Source of the DNA: Spirochaetales bacterium
Lineage (GTDB): Bacteria; Spirochaetota; Spirochaetia; SZUA-6; JAFGRV01
Assembly: GCA_016934975.1 (NCBI GenBank)
Contig: JAFGRV010000229.1
Span: 1-32,139, forward strand
Direction: 5' to 3'
DNA length: 32,139 bases
The position numbers and the translations under genes are program-made. This document shows positions 19,701-27,885 of the stretch, in pieces; positions within the stretch are counted from its first letter, which is position 1, and each line of letters starts with the position of its first letter. Below the pieces are notes generated by a model. The model was not told the origin of the DNA. It did not search any database and saw only the letters and a program-made list of their open reading frames with translations.

Positions 19701-22700
19701 TGCATCAATTTTACTCCAGGAAGAAAGTGATCTAAAGATTTCGTCGGAAAATTTTGATACACTTATGCTGGAACCCTTTCAGGAAGAGAAATCGATTCCG
19801 GCCGGGGTTTCTGCACCGCACTATGATGAACATGTTGTTATACTTTGTGAAACGGGAAATATTTCTCCCCGGATTATCGAGGAACAGATCGAAGGTTCGC
19901 ACTGTGTTGCTTTGGAATATGAAGACAAAGCAATCGATAAGCGTTATGAAGATTATGCTGTCAGGATATTTGAAAGAATCCGGAAGATAATAAGAGATAA
20001 ATATCCGGGTAATGTCCTGGTACAGGTGATCGTTCCTGTAAAAGAAAAACAGCAATTCTTTTTGGGATTTTCCGGTTTTCTAAAATCCGCCCATCTTGAA
20101 AATCCCAAACTTCTTTGTCAGATGATCGGCATAGATGATATTAAGGATTCACAACAGATTGTTGAAATAATAAAAGAGAATGTACTTACTCCCGAAGTAA
20201 ATGATATCCGGTATAAAAACAACAAACGATATATTAATACCTGGAAAGAAATGGCAAAACCGCCCAAAGAGAATAGTATCCCCTGGAAATCCGGGGGCGT
20301 TTATCTCATTACCGGAGGCGCAGGCGGGTTAGGATTGATCTTTGCCGCGGATATAGTCAACAAAGTAAAAGACGTGACATTGATCCTTACGGGGCGTTCA
20401 CCCCTTACCGGTGATAAGCAGTCTAAAATTAAGGCTCTTGAAGAATCAGGTTCTCATATCGAATACCGGCAGGTTGATGTAACGGAACGGGCGTCTGTCA
20501 CAGGGTTGATGAAAAGCATTAAAGATGACTTCGGAAAACTCTCCGGGATCATCCATAGTGCCGGTGTAATTTTAGATAATTTTATTCTCAAGAAAACCAC
20601 GGAAGAGATACACAATGTACTTGCTCCCAAGGTGACCGGCCTTATGTATCTGGATGAAGAGAGTAAGGACCTGGATCTTGACTTTTTTGTCATTTTTTCT
20701 TCACTCGCAGGGGTTATGGGAAATTCAACTCAGTCTGATTATGCCGAAGGTAATGCTTTTATGGATAATTATGCCTGGTATCGAAATACTCTGGTCTCAG
20801 CAAAAAAAAGACACGGACATACTCTCTCCATTAATTGGCCTTTATGGAAAGAAGGGGGGATGCATGTTTATGAAGAAACTGAAAAGATGATGATCCAGGT
20901 GATGGGAATGATTCCCATGAACACCTCGACAGGTATTAAAGCTCTGTATGATGGTGTGGCTCTGGGACAGACACAAATGATAGTATTCGAAGGTGATAAA
21001 AAACGGCTTCTCCCGACTTTTTTACAAAGATTATCAAATCGTGACGGTCTGAAACCCAAAGTTGTTAAAAAAGAAAAAAAGGCCATATCCGAGGATAGTC
21101 AGGATATTACAGAAAAGCAGGTGATTGACTATCTGAAAAAGAATCTATCCGGTGTTATAGGGATCCCGGAAACCCGTATCGAAACAGATGAATTATTTGA
21201 AAAATACGGGATTGATTCTCTTATGGTGATAAAATTAACCAATCAACTGGAACAAACATTCGGATCTTTGTCAAAAACTTTATTTTTCGAATACCAGAGC
21301 ATTCGTGAATTGTCAGAATATTTTATGCAATCCCATCCGGATAAGCTTTCAAAAATAACGGGAAGCAGCGAAGAGGAAGAGATAATATCCGAAGAAGAAA
21401 TTGCAGAAGAATTTATTACTCCCAAAGCCTTGAGTCATCAGGTTATAGAACCGGTGAAACCAATACAAACGCTTTTCAGGAGTATGAAAGATTTCCGCTT
21501 TGCAGCGATAAGTGATGTAAAGCACGAATACAAGGATTCCGGTGCCCTGGATATCGCGATTATCGGTCTTTCGGGACGATTTCCCAGGTCAAGAGATATA
21601 AATCAGTACTGGAAAAATCTTCGTGACGGTATCGATTGTATTACCGAGATCCCCGGAGACCGCTGGGATCATAGTCTTTATTACGATGAAGATAAACATA
21701 AAATCGGAAAGACCTATACCAAGTGGGGAGGTTTTGTTGATGGTGCATTTGAATTTGATCCCCTTTTCTTCAATATCTCGCCTCTCGAAGCAGGAGCCAT
21801 GGATCCCCAGGAAAGGCTTTTTCTGCAATGTGCTTATGAAACAATAGAAGATGCGGGATATACAAAGGAGAAACTTGCCCGAAATGAGGGATTTGGTATA
21901 AATGGTAATGTCGGTGTGTACGCGGGACTTATGTACGAGGAATATCAGCTCTATGGAGCAGAAGAGACATTGATGGGCAGACCTATTGCTCTTTCCGGAA
22001 ATCCTTCGGGAGTCGCCAACCGGGTCTCGTATTTTTTAAATTTACACGGTCCCAGTATGACGGTCGACAGCATGTGTTCTTCTTCTCTCACAACAGTGCA
22101 CCTGGCATGCCAGAGCATTACCCAGGGTGAATGCCGGATGGCCATCGCCGGTGGTGTTAATCTATCAGTTCATCCGAATAAATATTTAACCCTTGGTCAG
22201 GGGAAGTTTGCGTCCAGTAACGGCCGGTGTGAGAGTTTTGGAATAGGAGGAGACGGGTATGTTCCCGGCGAAGGCGTGGGAGCGGTTCTGCTCAAACCTC
22301 TCTCCCGGGCAATCGCGGACGGAGACCGGATATACGGAGTTATAAAAGGAACGGCAATAAATCATGGCGGCAAAACAAATGGTTATACCGTTCCCAATCC
22401 CAATGCCCAGGCCAGTGTTATCGGATTGGCCTTTAAAAAAGCGGGAATCAACCCGAGGACTGTGAGTTATATTGAGGCCCATGGAACGGGCACTTCTTTA
22501 GGTGATCCCATTGAAATGGTCGGCCTCAATAAAGCCTTTAGTGAATATACGAAAGATAAAAGGTTCTGTGCATTAGGGTCGGCAAAGTCCAATATCGGGC
22601 ATTGCGAGAGTGCGGCAGGTATCGCTGGAATTGCAAAGGTAATTCTCCAGTTGAAATATAAACAATTGGTACCGTCTCTCCATTCAAAGGTTTTAAATCC

Positions 22701-25700
22701 GAACATTGATTTTGAGAATACCCCCTTTGTTGTGCAGCAGGAACTCTCAGAATGGAAACGCCCTGTCGTTAATCTTGACGGCGAGTCCAGGGAATATCCG
22801 CGAATCGCTGGTATATCTTCCTTCGGTGCAGGGGGCTCAAATGCCCATGTTATCATTCAGGAGTATATCCCCGATGAACCGGCGCATTCGGTAATTAAAT
22901 TTACAACAAAAAGACCGGCGGTTATAATATTATCTGCTAAAAATGAGGAGAGACTTAAAGAACAGGGGCGTCGACTACTCGCTGATCTGGAAGAGAATAA
23001 GTTCACGGATCATGATCTGGCTGATATTGCTTATACACTCCAGACCGGCCGTGAAGCTATGGAAGAGCGTATGGCTGTTGTTATTACTTCTGTAAATGAA
23101 CTCAAAAAGAGATTAAAAGATTTTATAGAAGGAAAAGAGAATATTAAAAAGCTTTTCCACGGTACGGTGAAAGAGAATAGAGATACCTTAACCATTTTTA
23201 AAGATGATGATGATATCGGGTTAATAATTGAAGCCTGGATTGCAAAGGGCAAGCATGATAAGGTTGCGGAACTCTGGGTCAAAGGAATGGTGATTGACTG
23301 GAATATTTTTTATGGTGATGTAAAACCTTCTTGTATCAGTTTGCCTTCTTATCCATTTGCTCAAGAATATTACTGGGTCCCTGATATCTACGGTAAAACT
23401 CAAAACAAAAAAAATCCGGTTATTTCAGATTCTATTCATCCGTTACTCCATCAAAATACTTCCGACCTCACTGAACAACGGTTTACTTCTACATTTACAG
23501 GTAATGAGTTTTTCTTTAAAGATCATGTTGTTGGTGGCCGGAAAGTGATGCCCGGGGTTGTTTATCTTGAGATGGCACGGGCGGCAGTTGAGTACGGATC
23601 GGGTGTATTATTTGAAGATGGTACGGGAATTATACTTAAAGATAACATGTGGATTCGTCCGATTATTCTGAATGATCAGAATAAACAGGTACATATCAGC
23701 CTTTTTGTAAAGAAAGACGATGAGATTGCCTGTGAAGTATATACAGAAGGAGTTAATCCCGGAGATGATCCTGTTGTCCATTATCAGGGAAGTGCGGTTC
23801 TCCCCCGGGAAACGGAGGTCCCGGTTCTCGATCTGAAAACATTACAATCCGAATGCAGTCGGGATAGTATCGATATAGGCAGCTTTTATGATATTTTTAA
23901 AACCCTTGGAATTAATTATGGTCCTGCCCACCGGGGAATTGAAGCACTTTATCCGGGAAAGGATCAGGTGCTGGCAAAGTTATCCCTCCCGGCTCACATT
24001 CTTGATACAAAAGATACCTATACTTTGCATCCGAGTTTAATGGATGCAGCTCTCCAGGCAGCGGGAGTATTAATGATATCCGGTGATCCGCAATCTGCAA
24101 TAGATGTGACCAAAATCAAACCTGCATTGCCTTTTGCCATAGAAGAGCTTGAACTATACGGAGAGCTTACATCCGGAATGTGGACACTTATCAGATACAA
24201 TGACGCACATAAAAAAGACGAAACAATTCGGAAACTTGATATTACAATGTGCGATGAAGCCGGAAATGTCTCTGTCCGGATCAAGGGATTTTCATCACGG
24301 GTAATGGAAAAGGATGCGGGGTTTACCGGTACAAAGGGTGCTATTGAAACCATAATGCTCAAGCCTGTTTTTGAAGAGAAATCAATTTCTGCCGAAGCCG
24401 GAAGCAACGAAACTGCAATAAAACCGGATAAGCATTTGATTATTCTTTGTGAAACAGGGAATGTCACGCCGGATTATATACAATCAAATATAAACGGTGC
24501 CGTCTGTATTTCCATGGAGTGCGGGGAGAAAAATATTGATAAACGCTATGAAACGTATGCTATAGAGATTATTAAAGAAATCAGGAAGATTCCGGGGGAC
24601 AAACATAAAGATAATGTATTATTTCAGGTTATTGTTCCTGAAAAAGATGAGAAACAAATGCTTTTTGGGCTTTCGGGAATACTTAAAACAGCCCGTATGG
24701 AAAATCCGAAGTTTTACGGTCAGATGATTGGTATAGAGGAAAATGAAAATCCGGAAAGAATTTGTGAGATAATACGGGAAAATATCGCTGTTCCGATGAA
24801 TCAGGAAATTACGTATAACCAGGGTAAACGGTATATTAATACGTGGAATGAGATTGAAGGTCTGCCGGAAACAAGCAGTATCCCCTGGAAATCCCGGGGT
24901 GTATATCTGATTACCGGAGGAGCCGGTGGTCTGGGATTGATTTTCGCCGAAGAAATTATTCAAAAAGAATCTAAGGTTACCCTGATTCTTACGGGACGTT
25001 CCGGCCTTACTCCTTCAAAAAAGGCTAAAATTGATGGATTAAAGAAATCCGGTGCACGTATTGAATATAAACAGGTTGATATTACTCACAGAGAGAGTGT
25101 TTCCGGCATGATTCAGGATATAAAAAAGGAATTTGGAAACCTGAAGGGTATTATTCACAGTGCCGGTGTTATCATGGATAGTTTTATCGTTAAAAAAACC
25201 GAACAGGAAATACGACAGGTACTTGCTCCCAAGGTAACCGGACTTCTAATCCTGGATGAAGAGACAAAGGATCTTTCTCTTGATTTTTTTATCCTTTTTT
25301 CTTCCGGCTCCGCTGCCATGGGGAATGCCGGTCAGTCTGATTATGCTGCAGCGAATGCTTTTATGGATCGCTATGCTTTTTACAGGAACAATCTGGTTTC
25401 CTTGCAGCAACGGAAGGGACAGACTCTCTCAATTAACTGGCCTTTATGGAAAGAAGGCAATATGAAAATTGATAAAGAAGCTGAAAAGATGATGTTCGGG
25501 AGTCTTGGACTGATACCTATGAATACATCCACGGGAATTAAGGTTCTTTATGACGGCCTTGTTTCGAATAATTCTCAAATTCTCGTATACGAAGGGGATA
25601 AACAACGTCTTGCCTCATCATTTTCAGAAATAATGTCAAAAACAGAAAAGAAAATTACACCTCCTCTGAAGAAAGATAAAAAAGCTGCTCCCGTGATGGG

Positions 25701-27885
25701 TGAGGATTTATTTATTGATCAGGCAATACATTATTTTAAAAAGGTGCTTTCCGGTATTATTGGTCTCCCGGTAAGCAGGATTGAAACGGATGAGGCTTTT
25801 GAAAAGTACGGGATTGATTCGATCATTGTCATGAAACTGATTAATCAATTGGAACAATCCTTCGGGTCATTGCCCAAAACCCTCTTTTTCGAATACCAGA
25901 GTGTCCGGGAGTTAACAGGCTATTTCCTTGAATCCCATGGGGATACACTAAGAGAAGTAATGGGAATCCGGGAGGACAAAAAAAGCCCCGGTGAAAATAT
26001 AAAGGATTTAAAACCAACAAAAGAATCTAAAAAAACATTTTTCAAGAAAAACAGACATCCCCGTTTTTCATATCAACCGGCCGGGATAAAGGAAAAGCGG
26101 GAAGCCGGTGAAGCGGATATAGCGATTATCGGGCTGTCAGGACGTTTTCCTCAATCCCGAAATATGCATGAGTTCTGGGAAAATCTTCGGAATGGCAGGG
26201 ATTGTATTACTGAAATACCGAGAGACCGATGGGATCACACTCTTTATTTTGATGAAGATAGAAATGCCATCGGAAAAACATACAGCAAATGGGGAGGTTT
26301 CCTTGAGGGGGCAAAACAATTTGATCCGCTATTCTTTAATATTTCACCTATGGAAGCTGAATTTATGGATCCCCAGGAACGGCTCTTTTTGCAGTGTGTC
26401 TTTGAAACATTAGAAGACGCAGGATATACACGGGATGAACTGAGTAGTTATCAGGGGTTTGGGTTAAAAGGTAATATAGGGGTTTTTGCAGGAGCTATGT
26501 ATGAGGAATATCAGCTTTTTGGGGCACAAGAATCACTTAAAGGTACTGCTTTTGCATTATCAGGTAATCCGTCATCAATTGCCAACCGGGTTTCCTTCTA
26601 TTTTGATTTTCATGGTCCCAGCATGACACTGGATAGTATGTGCTCGTCTTCTCTCACAACTATTCACCTTGCAGCTGAAAGTCTTAAACGGGGTGAATGT
26701 GAGATGGCGATTGCAGGTGGAGTTAATTTATCAATCCATCCGAATAAATACATATTACTCGGTCAGAGTAAATTTGTATCGAGTAAAGGACGATGTGAAA
26801 GCTTTGGAGAGGGTGGAGACGGCTATGTGCCCGGTGAAGGTGTGGGAGCAGTCTTACTTAAACCATTGTCCGGGGCAATTGCCGATGGAGATCGCATTTA
26901 TGGAGTTATCAAAGGGACTGCAATAAATCATGGTGGGAAGACCAATGCTTATACTGTTCCCAATCCCAATGCCCAGGCAAGTGTTATCAGAAGGGCCTTT
27001 GAAGAGGCGGGAATTAATCCAAGAACAGTGAGTTATATAGAAGCCCATGGGACCGGAACATCCCTGGGTGATCCCATTGAGATCGCGGGGTTAAATAAGG
27101 TTTTCTATGAATATAGTAAAGACAAACAATTCTGCTCTATAGGTTCTGTAAAATCGAATATCGGACATTGTGAGAGTGCGGCAGGAATAGCCGGAATTGC
27201 CAAAGTATTACTCCAGCTTAAACATCGTCAATTGGTTCCGTCACTCCATTCAACTACTTTGAATCCGAATATTGATTTCGAGAATTCACCCTTTATCGTC
27301 CAGCAGAAACTGGAAGAGTGGAAACGGCCGGTTATTGAACTTGATGGAGAACGAAAAGAATATCCAAGAATTGCCGGTATATCGGCATTTGGTGCGGGCG
27401 GTTCCAATGCTCACATCATTATAGAGGAATATATATCGTCAGAGGATGAACAATCTGAGATTACGGTGACACAAACAAATCCGGCAATTATTGTATTATC
27501 CGCAAGAGATGAAGAAAGACTCAAAGAGCGGGCGAAAGATCTTCTTGCAATGGTACAAAGCGAAGGATACAAAAACAAAGATCTGGCGGATATTGCCTAT
27601 ACCTTACAAACAGGACGTGAAGGAATGGAAGAGAGATTAGGATTTACCTCTGCCACCATAGATGAGTTTATTAAAAAAATTCAGGCATATATAGAAGATA
27701 ACAAAGAAGAAATGGATGTATTCAGGGGTAATATTAACCGAAATAAAGAAATGTCATCTTTGCTTAAAACCGATAATGATATACAGACGGCGATAGAGAA
27801 CTGGATAAGCAAAGGAAAATATGCAAAATTATTGAATATGTGGGTAAAAGGCCTGGAAGTGAATTGGAGTAAATTATATGAGTAG
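15142..27885 (+). CDS. Trans-AT polyketide synthase subunit (cMT-ACP-[KS-DH-KR-ACP]-[KS-DH-KR-ACP]-KS)
   Basis: Complete 4247-residue polyketide synthase subunit. The GTG start at 15142 is chosen because AAGGAGGT (15127-15134) sits 7 nt upstream; ATG 15135 abuts the Shine-Dalgarno in another frame, and in-frame ATG 15184 has no visible site. Domains: C-methyltransferase about 50-413 (GAGTGG SAM loop at 15844-15861), ACP3 467-550, KS4 627-1047, DH4 1233-1525, KR4 1538-1957, ACP4 1989-2068, KS5 2137-2575, DH5 2764-3054, KR5 3067-3493, ACP5 3523-3605, KS6 3659-4097, KS flanking linker 4098-4247. All KSs carry the Cys-His-His triad, and DH4 and DH5 keep His and Asp. The protein starts in mid-module (completing M3 from gene 1) and ends in mid-module: it stops after NWSKLYE, where other modules continue to KPKRISLPxYPF. 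It lies 68 nt after gene 1 and overlaps gene 3 by 8 nt, so one operon is likely. Confidence 0.97.
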   Translation: MNSPLGWISPPRYFMSGINANETIAVYPEKNLSIIQKVKDSFTDQTREIEQLRSKVSLQIDEMEELLRKFLYCQLEAMGFFKEKEFILADVKKSIGILDLFDRWLTESINVLSSDKYLSFDGTICTVKEIAPLTIEEVWKEWELKKVEWLKDPNKKSQIVLVEGTVRNLPAILTGKIPAHDIMFPNSSMELVQGVYKHNPIAAYFNGVITDALVYYIQQRIAENPSTTIKILEIGAGTGGTSAVVFSKVKNFHDTIKEYCYTDLSKAFLLYAEKNYGPDNPFLTYKILNAEKPISSQGISVDEYDIVIATNVLHATKNIRQTIRNAKAALRKNGILLLNEMSTNNLYSNLTFGLLEGWWLYEDGELRIPGCPGLSPESWQIVLETEGFQSIYYPALKAHDMGQQIIIAESDGIVRQMEVPKESIPPVKKIIKTKNRQIKTIVKSSPSITPQKKSNIKKATKSQGSADVTDQMVENFVKGVIRESISEVLKVDEDQILDDWSFSEYGVDSILAVNLVNIIGKECNITLETTVLFDFNNVDKLSDYIITEYKPGLISLLQENTGTLDQSDISSGSDESSSSIKEQSRIQSGRNRRFRQNRFQRKDVITSFSSGTDQEQKTGTFSSVVQCPIAIIGMSGRFPKSESVDELWTHLVNGDDLVEKATRWDLSEDYSDLSEKDSESAHQGSFLDDIDKFDPLFFNISGLEAMYMDPQQRFFLEEAWRALEDAGYAGKRVQDRACGVYVGCATGDYELLLKASAPAQAFWGNAGAIISSRISYYLNLRGPAVSIDTACSSSLVAIHLACQGLWTREIEMAIAGGVYINSTPRSFLAMGKMGMISPTGRCFTFSEQADGFVLGEGVGALIFKRLDEAISDHDHIYGVIRGSGLNQDGASNGITAPSAQAQEMVERHVYSTFHINPEHIQMVEAHGTGTILGDPIEYNALTKAFRHFTDKEEFCAIGSIKSNMGHAAKAAGVIGMIKILLSLKNKKIPASLHFKKGNPNIQFKGSPFFVNTSLKEWDVEPGVKRTAATSAFGFSGTNAHVVVEEAPPVEREYSEKPGYLIVLSACTSEQLRQKVEQLVAFCEAEEGVYIGDMSYTLLLGRKHFDHRLACVVRSQNELMKLFTKWLEKGQLSQIYVSKLNKRDQREQPSMKKYGNQCIRDCQVTENTKEYLEYLAMIADLYIQGYSLEYENLFSGNQYFNISLPTYPFSKERYWIDDSEIPTVIKTETVVSDIIHPLVHQNTSNFAEQRFTSVFTGNEFFLRDHVVNGISFMPGVVYLEMARAATIIASRSLIEEGIGITLKNLAWFRPITVKNENKNVHISLNPSDHGEIRFVVYCDPESPDTDVVIHNQGTALFGSMKESPSLDFAALQSEFNSESMNISSYYENFKSQGMNYGPAHRGIEALYFGKDRVLVKLSLPETVSNTIDKFVLHPSMLDSALQGIAGLLMLSHGATSVNDVSAIRPAMPFALQELEIFDSCKRKMWALVRFSDVGTKGDKIEKYDVDLFDESGKICIRFKGFASILLQEESDLKISSENFDTLMLEPFQEEKSIPAGVSAPHYDEHVVILCETGNISPRIIEEQIEGSHCVALEYEDKAIDKRYEDYAVRIFERIRKIIRDKYPGNVLVQVIVPVKEKQQFFLGFSGFLKSAHLENPKLLCQMIGIDDIKDSQQIVEIIKENVLTPEVNDIRYKNNKRYINTWKEMAKPPKENSIPWKSGGVYLITGGAGGLGLIFAADIVNKVKDVTLILTGRSPLTGDKQSKIKALEESGSHIEYRQVDVTERASVTGLMKSIKDDFGKLSGIIHSAGVILDNFILKKTTEEIHNVLAPKVTGLMYLDEESKDLDLDFFVIFSSLAGVMGNSTQSDYAEGNAFMDNYAWYRNTLVSAKKRHGHTLSINWPLWKEGGMHVYEETEKMMIQVMGMIPMNTSTGIKALYDGVALGQTQMIVFEGDKKRLLPTFLQRLSNRDGLKPKVVKKEKKAISEDSQDITEKQVIDYLKKNLSGVIGIPETRIETDELFEKYGIDSLMVIKLTNQLEQTFGSLSKTLFFEYQSIRELSEYFMQSHPDKLSKITGSSEEEEIISEEEIAEEFITPKALSHQVIEPVKPIQTLFRSMKDFRFAAISDVKHEYKDSGALDIAIIGLSGRFPRSRDINQYWKNLRDGIDCITEIPGDRWDHSLYYDEDKHKIGKTYTKWGGFVDGAFEFDPLFFNISPLEAGAMDPQERLFLQCAYETIEDAGYTKEKLARNEGFGINGNVGVYAGLMYEEYQLYGAEETLMGRPIALSGNPSGVANRVSYFLNLHGPSMTVDSMCSSSLTTVHLACQSITQGECRMAIAGGVNLSVHPNKYLTLGQGKFASSNGRCESFGIGGDGYVPGEGVGAVLLKPLSRAIADGDRIYGVIKGTAINHGGKTNGYTVPNPNAQASVIGLAFKKAGINPRTVSYIEAHGTGTSLGDPIEMVGLNKAFSEYTKDKRFCALGSAKSNIGHCESAAGIAGIAKVILQLKYKQLVPSLHSKVLNPNIDFENTPFVVQQELSEWKRPVVNLDGESREYPRIAGISSFGAGGSNAHVIIQEYIPDEPAHSVIKFTTKRPAVIILSAKNEERLKEQGRRLLADLEENKFTDHDLADIAYTLQTGREAMEERMAVVITSVNELKKRLKDFIEGKENIKKLFHGTVKENRDTLTIFKDDDDIGLIIEAWIAKGKHDKVAELWVKGMVIDWNIFYGDVKPSCISLPSYPFAQEYYWVPDIYGKTQNKKNPVISDSIHPLLHQNTSDLTEQRFTSTFTGNEFFFKDHVVGGRKVMPGVVYLEMARAAVEYGSGVLFEDGTGIILKDNMWIRPIILNDQNKQVHISLFVKKDDEIACEVYTEGVNPGDDPVVHYQGSAVLPRETEVPVLDLKTLQSECSRDSIDIGSFYDIFKTLGINYGPAHRGIEALYPGKDQVLAKLSLPAHILDTKDTYTLHPSLMDAALQAAGVLMISGDPQSAIDVTKIKPALPFAIEELELYGELTSGMWTLIRYNDAHKKDETIRKLDITMCDEAGNVSVRIKGFSSRVMEKDAGFTGTKGAIETIMLKPVFEEKSISAEAGSNETAIKPDKHLIILCETGNVTPDYIQSNINGAVCISMECGEKNIDKRYETYAIEIIKEIRKIPGDKHKDNVLFQVIVPEKDEKQMLFGLSGILKTARMENPKFYGQMIGIEENENPERICEIIRENIAVPMNQEITYNQGKRYINTWNEIEGLPETSSIPWKSRGVYLITGGAGGLGLIFAEEIIQKESKVTLILTGRSGLTPSKKAKIDGLKKSGARIEYKQVDITHRESVSGMIQDIKKEFGNLKGIIHSAGVIMDSFIVKKTEQEIRQVLAPKVTGLLILDEETKDLSLDFFILFSSGSAAMGNAGQSDYAAANAFMDRYAFYRNNLVSLQQRKGQTLSINWPLWKEGNMKIDKEAEKMMFGSLGLIPMNTSTGIKVLYDGLVSNNSQILVYEGDKQRLASSFSEIMSKTEKKITPPLKKDKKAAPVMGEDLFIDQAIHYFKKVLSGIIGLPVSRIETDEAFEKYGIDSIIVMKLINQLEQSFGSLPKTLFFEYQSVRELTGYFLESHGDTLREVMGIREDKKSPGENIKDLKPTKESKKTFFKKNRHPRFSYQPAGIKEKREAGEADIAIIGLSGRFPQSRNMHEFWENLRNGRDCITEIPRDRWDHTLYFDEDRNAIGKTYSKWGGFLEGAKQFDPLFFNISPMEAEFMDPQERLFLQCVFETLEDAGYTRDELSSYQGFGLKGNIGVFAGAMYEEYQLFGAQESLKGTAFALSGNPSSIANRVSFYFDFHGPSMTLDSMCSSSLTTIHLAAESLKRGECEMAIAGGVNLSIHPNKYILLGQSKFVSSKGRCESFGEGGDGYVPGEGVGAVLLKPLSGAIADGDRIYGVIKGTAINHGGKTNAYTVPNPNAQASVIRRAFEEAGINPRTVSYIEAHGTGTSLGDPIEIAGLNKVFYEYSKDKQFCSIGSVKSNIGHCESAAGIAGIAKVLLQLKHRQLVPSLHSTTLNPNIDFENSPFIVQQKLEEWKRPVIELDGERKEYPRIAGISAFGAGGSNAHIIIEEYISSEDEQSEITVTQTNPAIIVLSARDEERLKERAKDLLAMVQSEGYKNKDLADIAYTLQTGREGMEERLGFTSATIDEFIKKIQAYIEDNKEEMDVFRGNINRNKEMSSLLKTDNDIQTAIENWISKGKYAKLLNMWVKGLEVNWSKLYE
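17020..21345 (+). other. Module 4: KS4-DH4-KR4-ACP4
   Basis: KS4 17020-18282 (Cys 17512-17514, DTACSSS) is of the KS3 type. DH4 about 18838-19716 is intact: His 18931-18933 in DHVVNGISFMPG and Asp 19450-19452 in HPSMLDSALQ, with YGPAHRGI. KR4 about 19753-21010: GGAGGLG from 20314, Tyr 20740-20742, Asn 20752-20754, Asp in ILDNF, so B-type. ACP4 about 21106-21345, Ser 21217-21219. Expected output is an alpha,beta-unsaturated thioester, probably E because B-type KR plus DH usually gives E. Confidence 0.92.
20827..20864 (+). repeat. 38-nt direct repeat, copy 2 (KR4 active-site end)
   Basis: Second copy of the 38-nt identity at 4337-4374, in register within the KR coding sequence and about 16.5 kb away. 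Confidence 0.6.
21550..25955 (+). other. Module 5: KS5-DH5-KR5-ACP5
   Basis: KS5 21550-22866 (Cys 22075-22077, DSMCSSS; MYEEYQLYG) is of the KS1/KS6/KS7 type. DH5 about 23431-24303 is intact: His 23524-23526 in DHVVGGRKVMPG, Asp 24043-24045 in HPSLMDAALQ. KR5 about 24340-25620: GGAGGLG from 24916, Tyr 25342-25344, Asp in IMDSF, B-type. ACP5 about 25708-25955, Ser 25819-25821. Expected output adds a second conjugated double bond. Confidence 0.92.
26116..27882 (+). other. Module 6, first part: KS6 and most of its flanking linker
   Basis: KS6 26116-27432 (Cys 26641-26643, DSMCSSS) is very close to KS1 and KS5. The flanking linker 27433-27882 keeps the segment from PAIIVLSA through NWSKLYE and then stops. 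In M1 and M2 the linker continues directly to KPKRISLP or KPNRISLP. The missing end, KPKKISLPTYPFAREKYW, is the start of gene 3. Confidence 0.92.
27866..27880 (+). promoter_or_regulatory. Shine-Dalgarno and start codon overlapping the stop of gene 2
   Basis: GGAG 27866-27869 inside the end of gene 2, then 8 nt, then ATG 27878-27880; the TAG stop of gene 2 is 27883-27885. This fits translational coupling. GGAG here also encodes part of the conserved NWSKLY segment, so the match could be chance. Confidence 0.55.
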
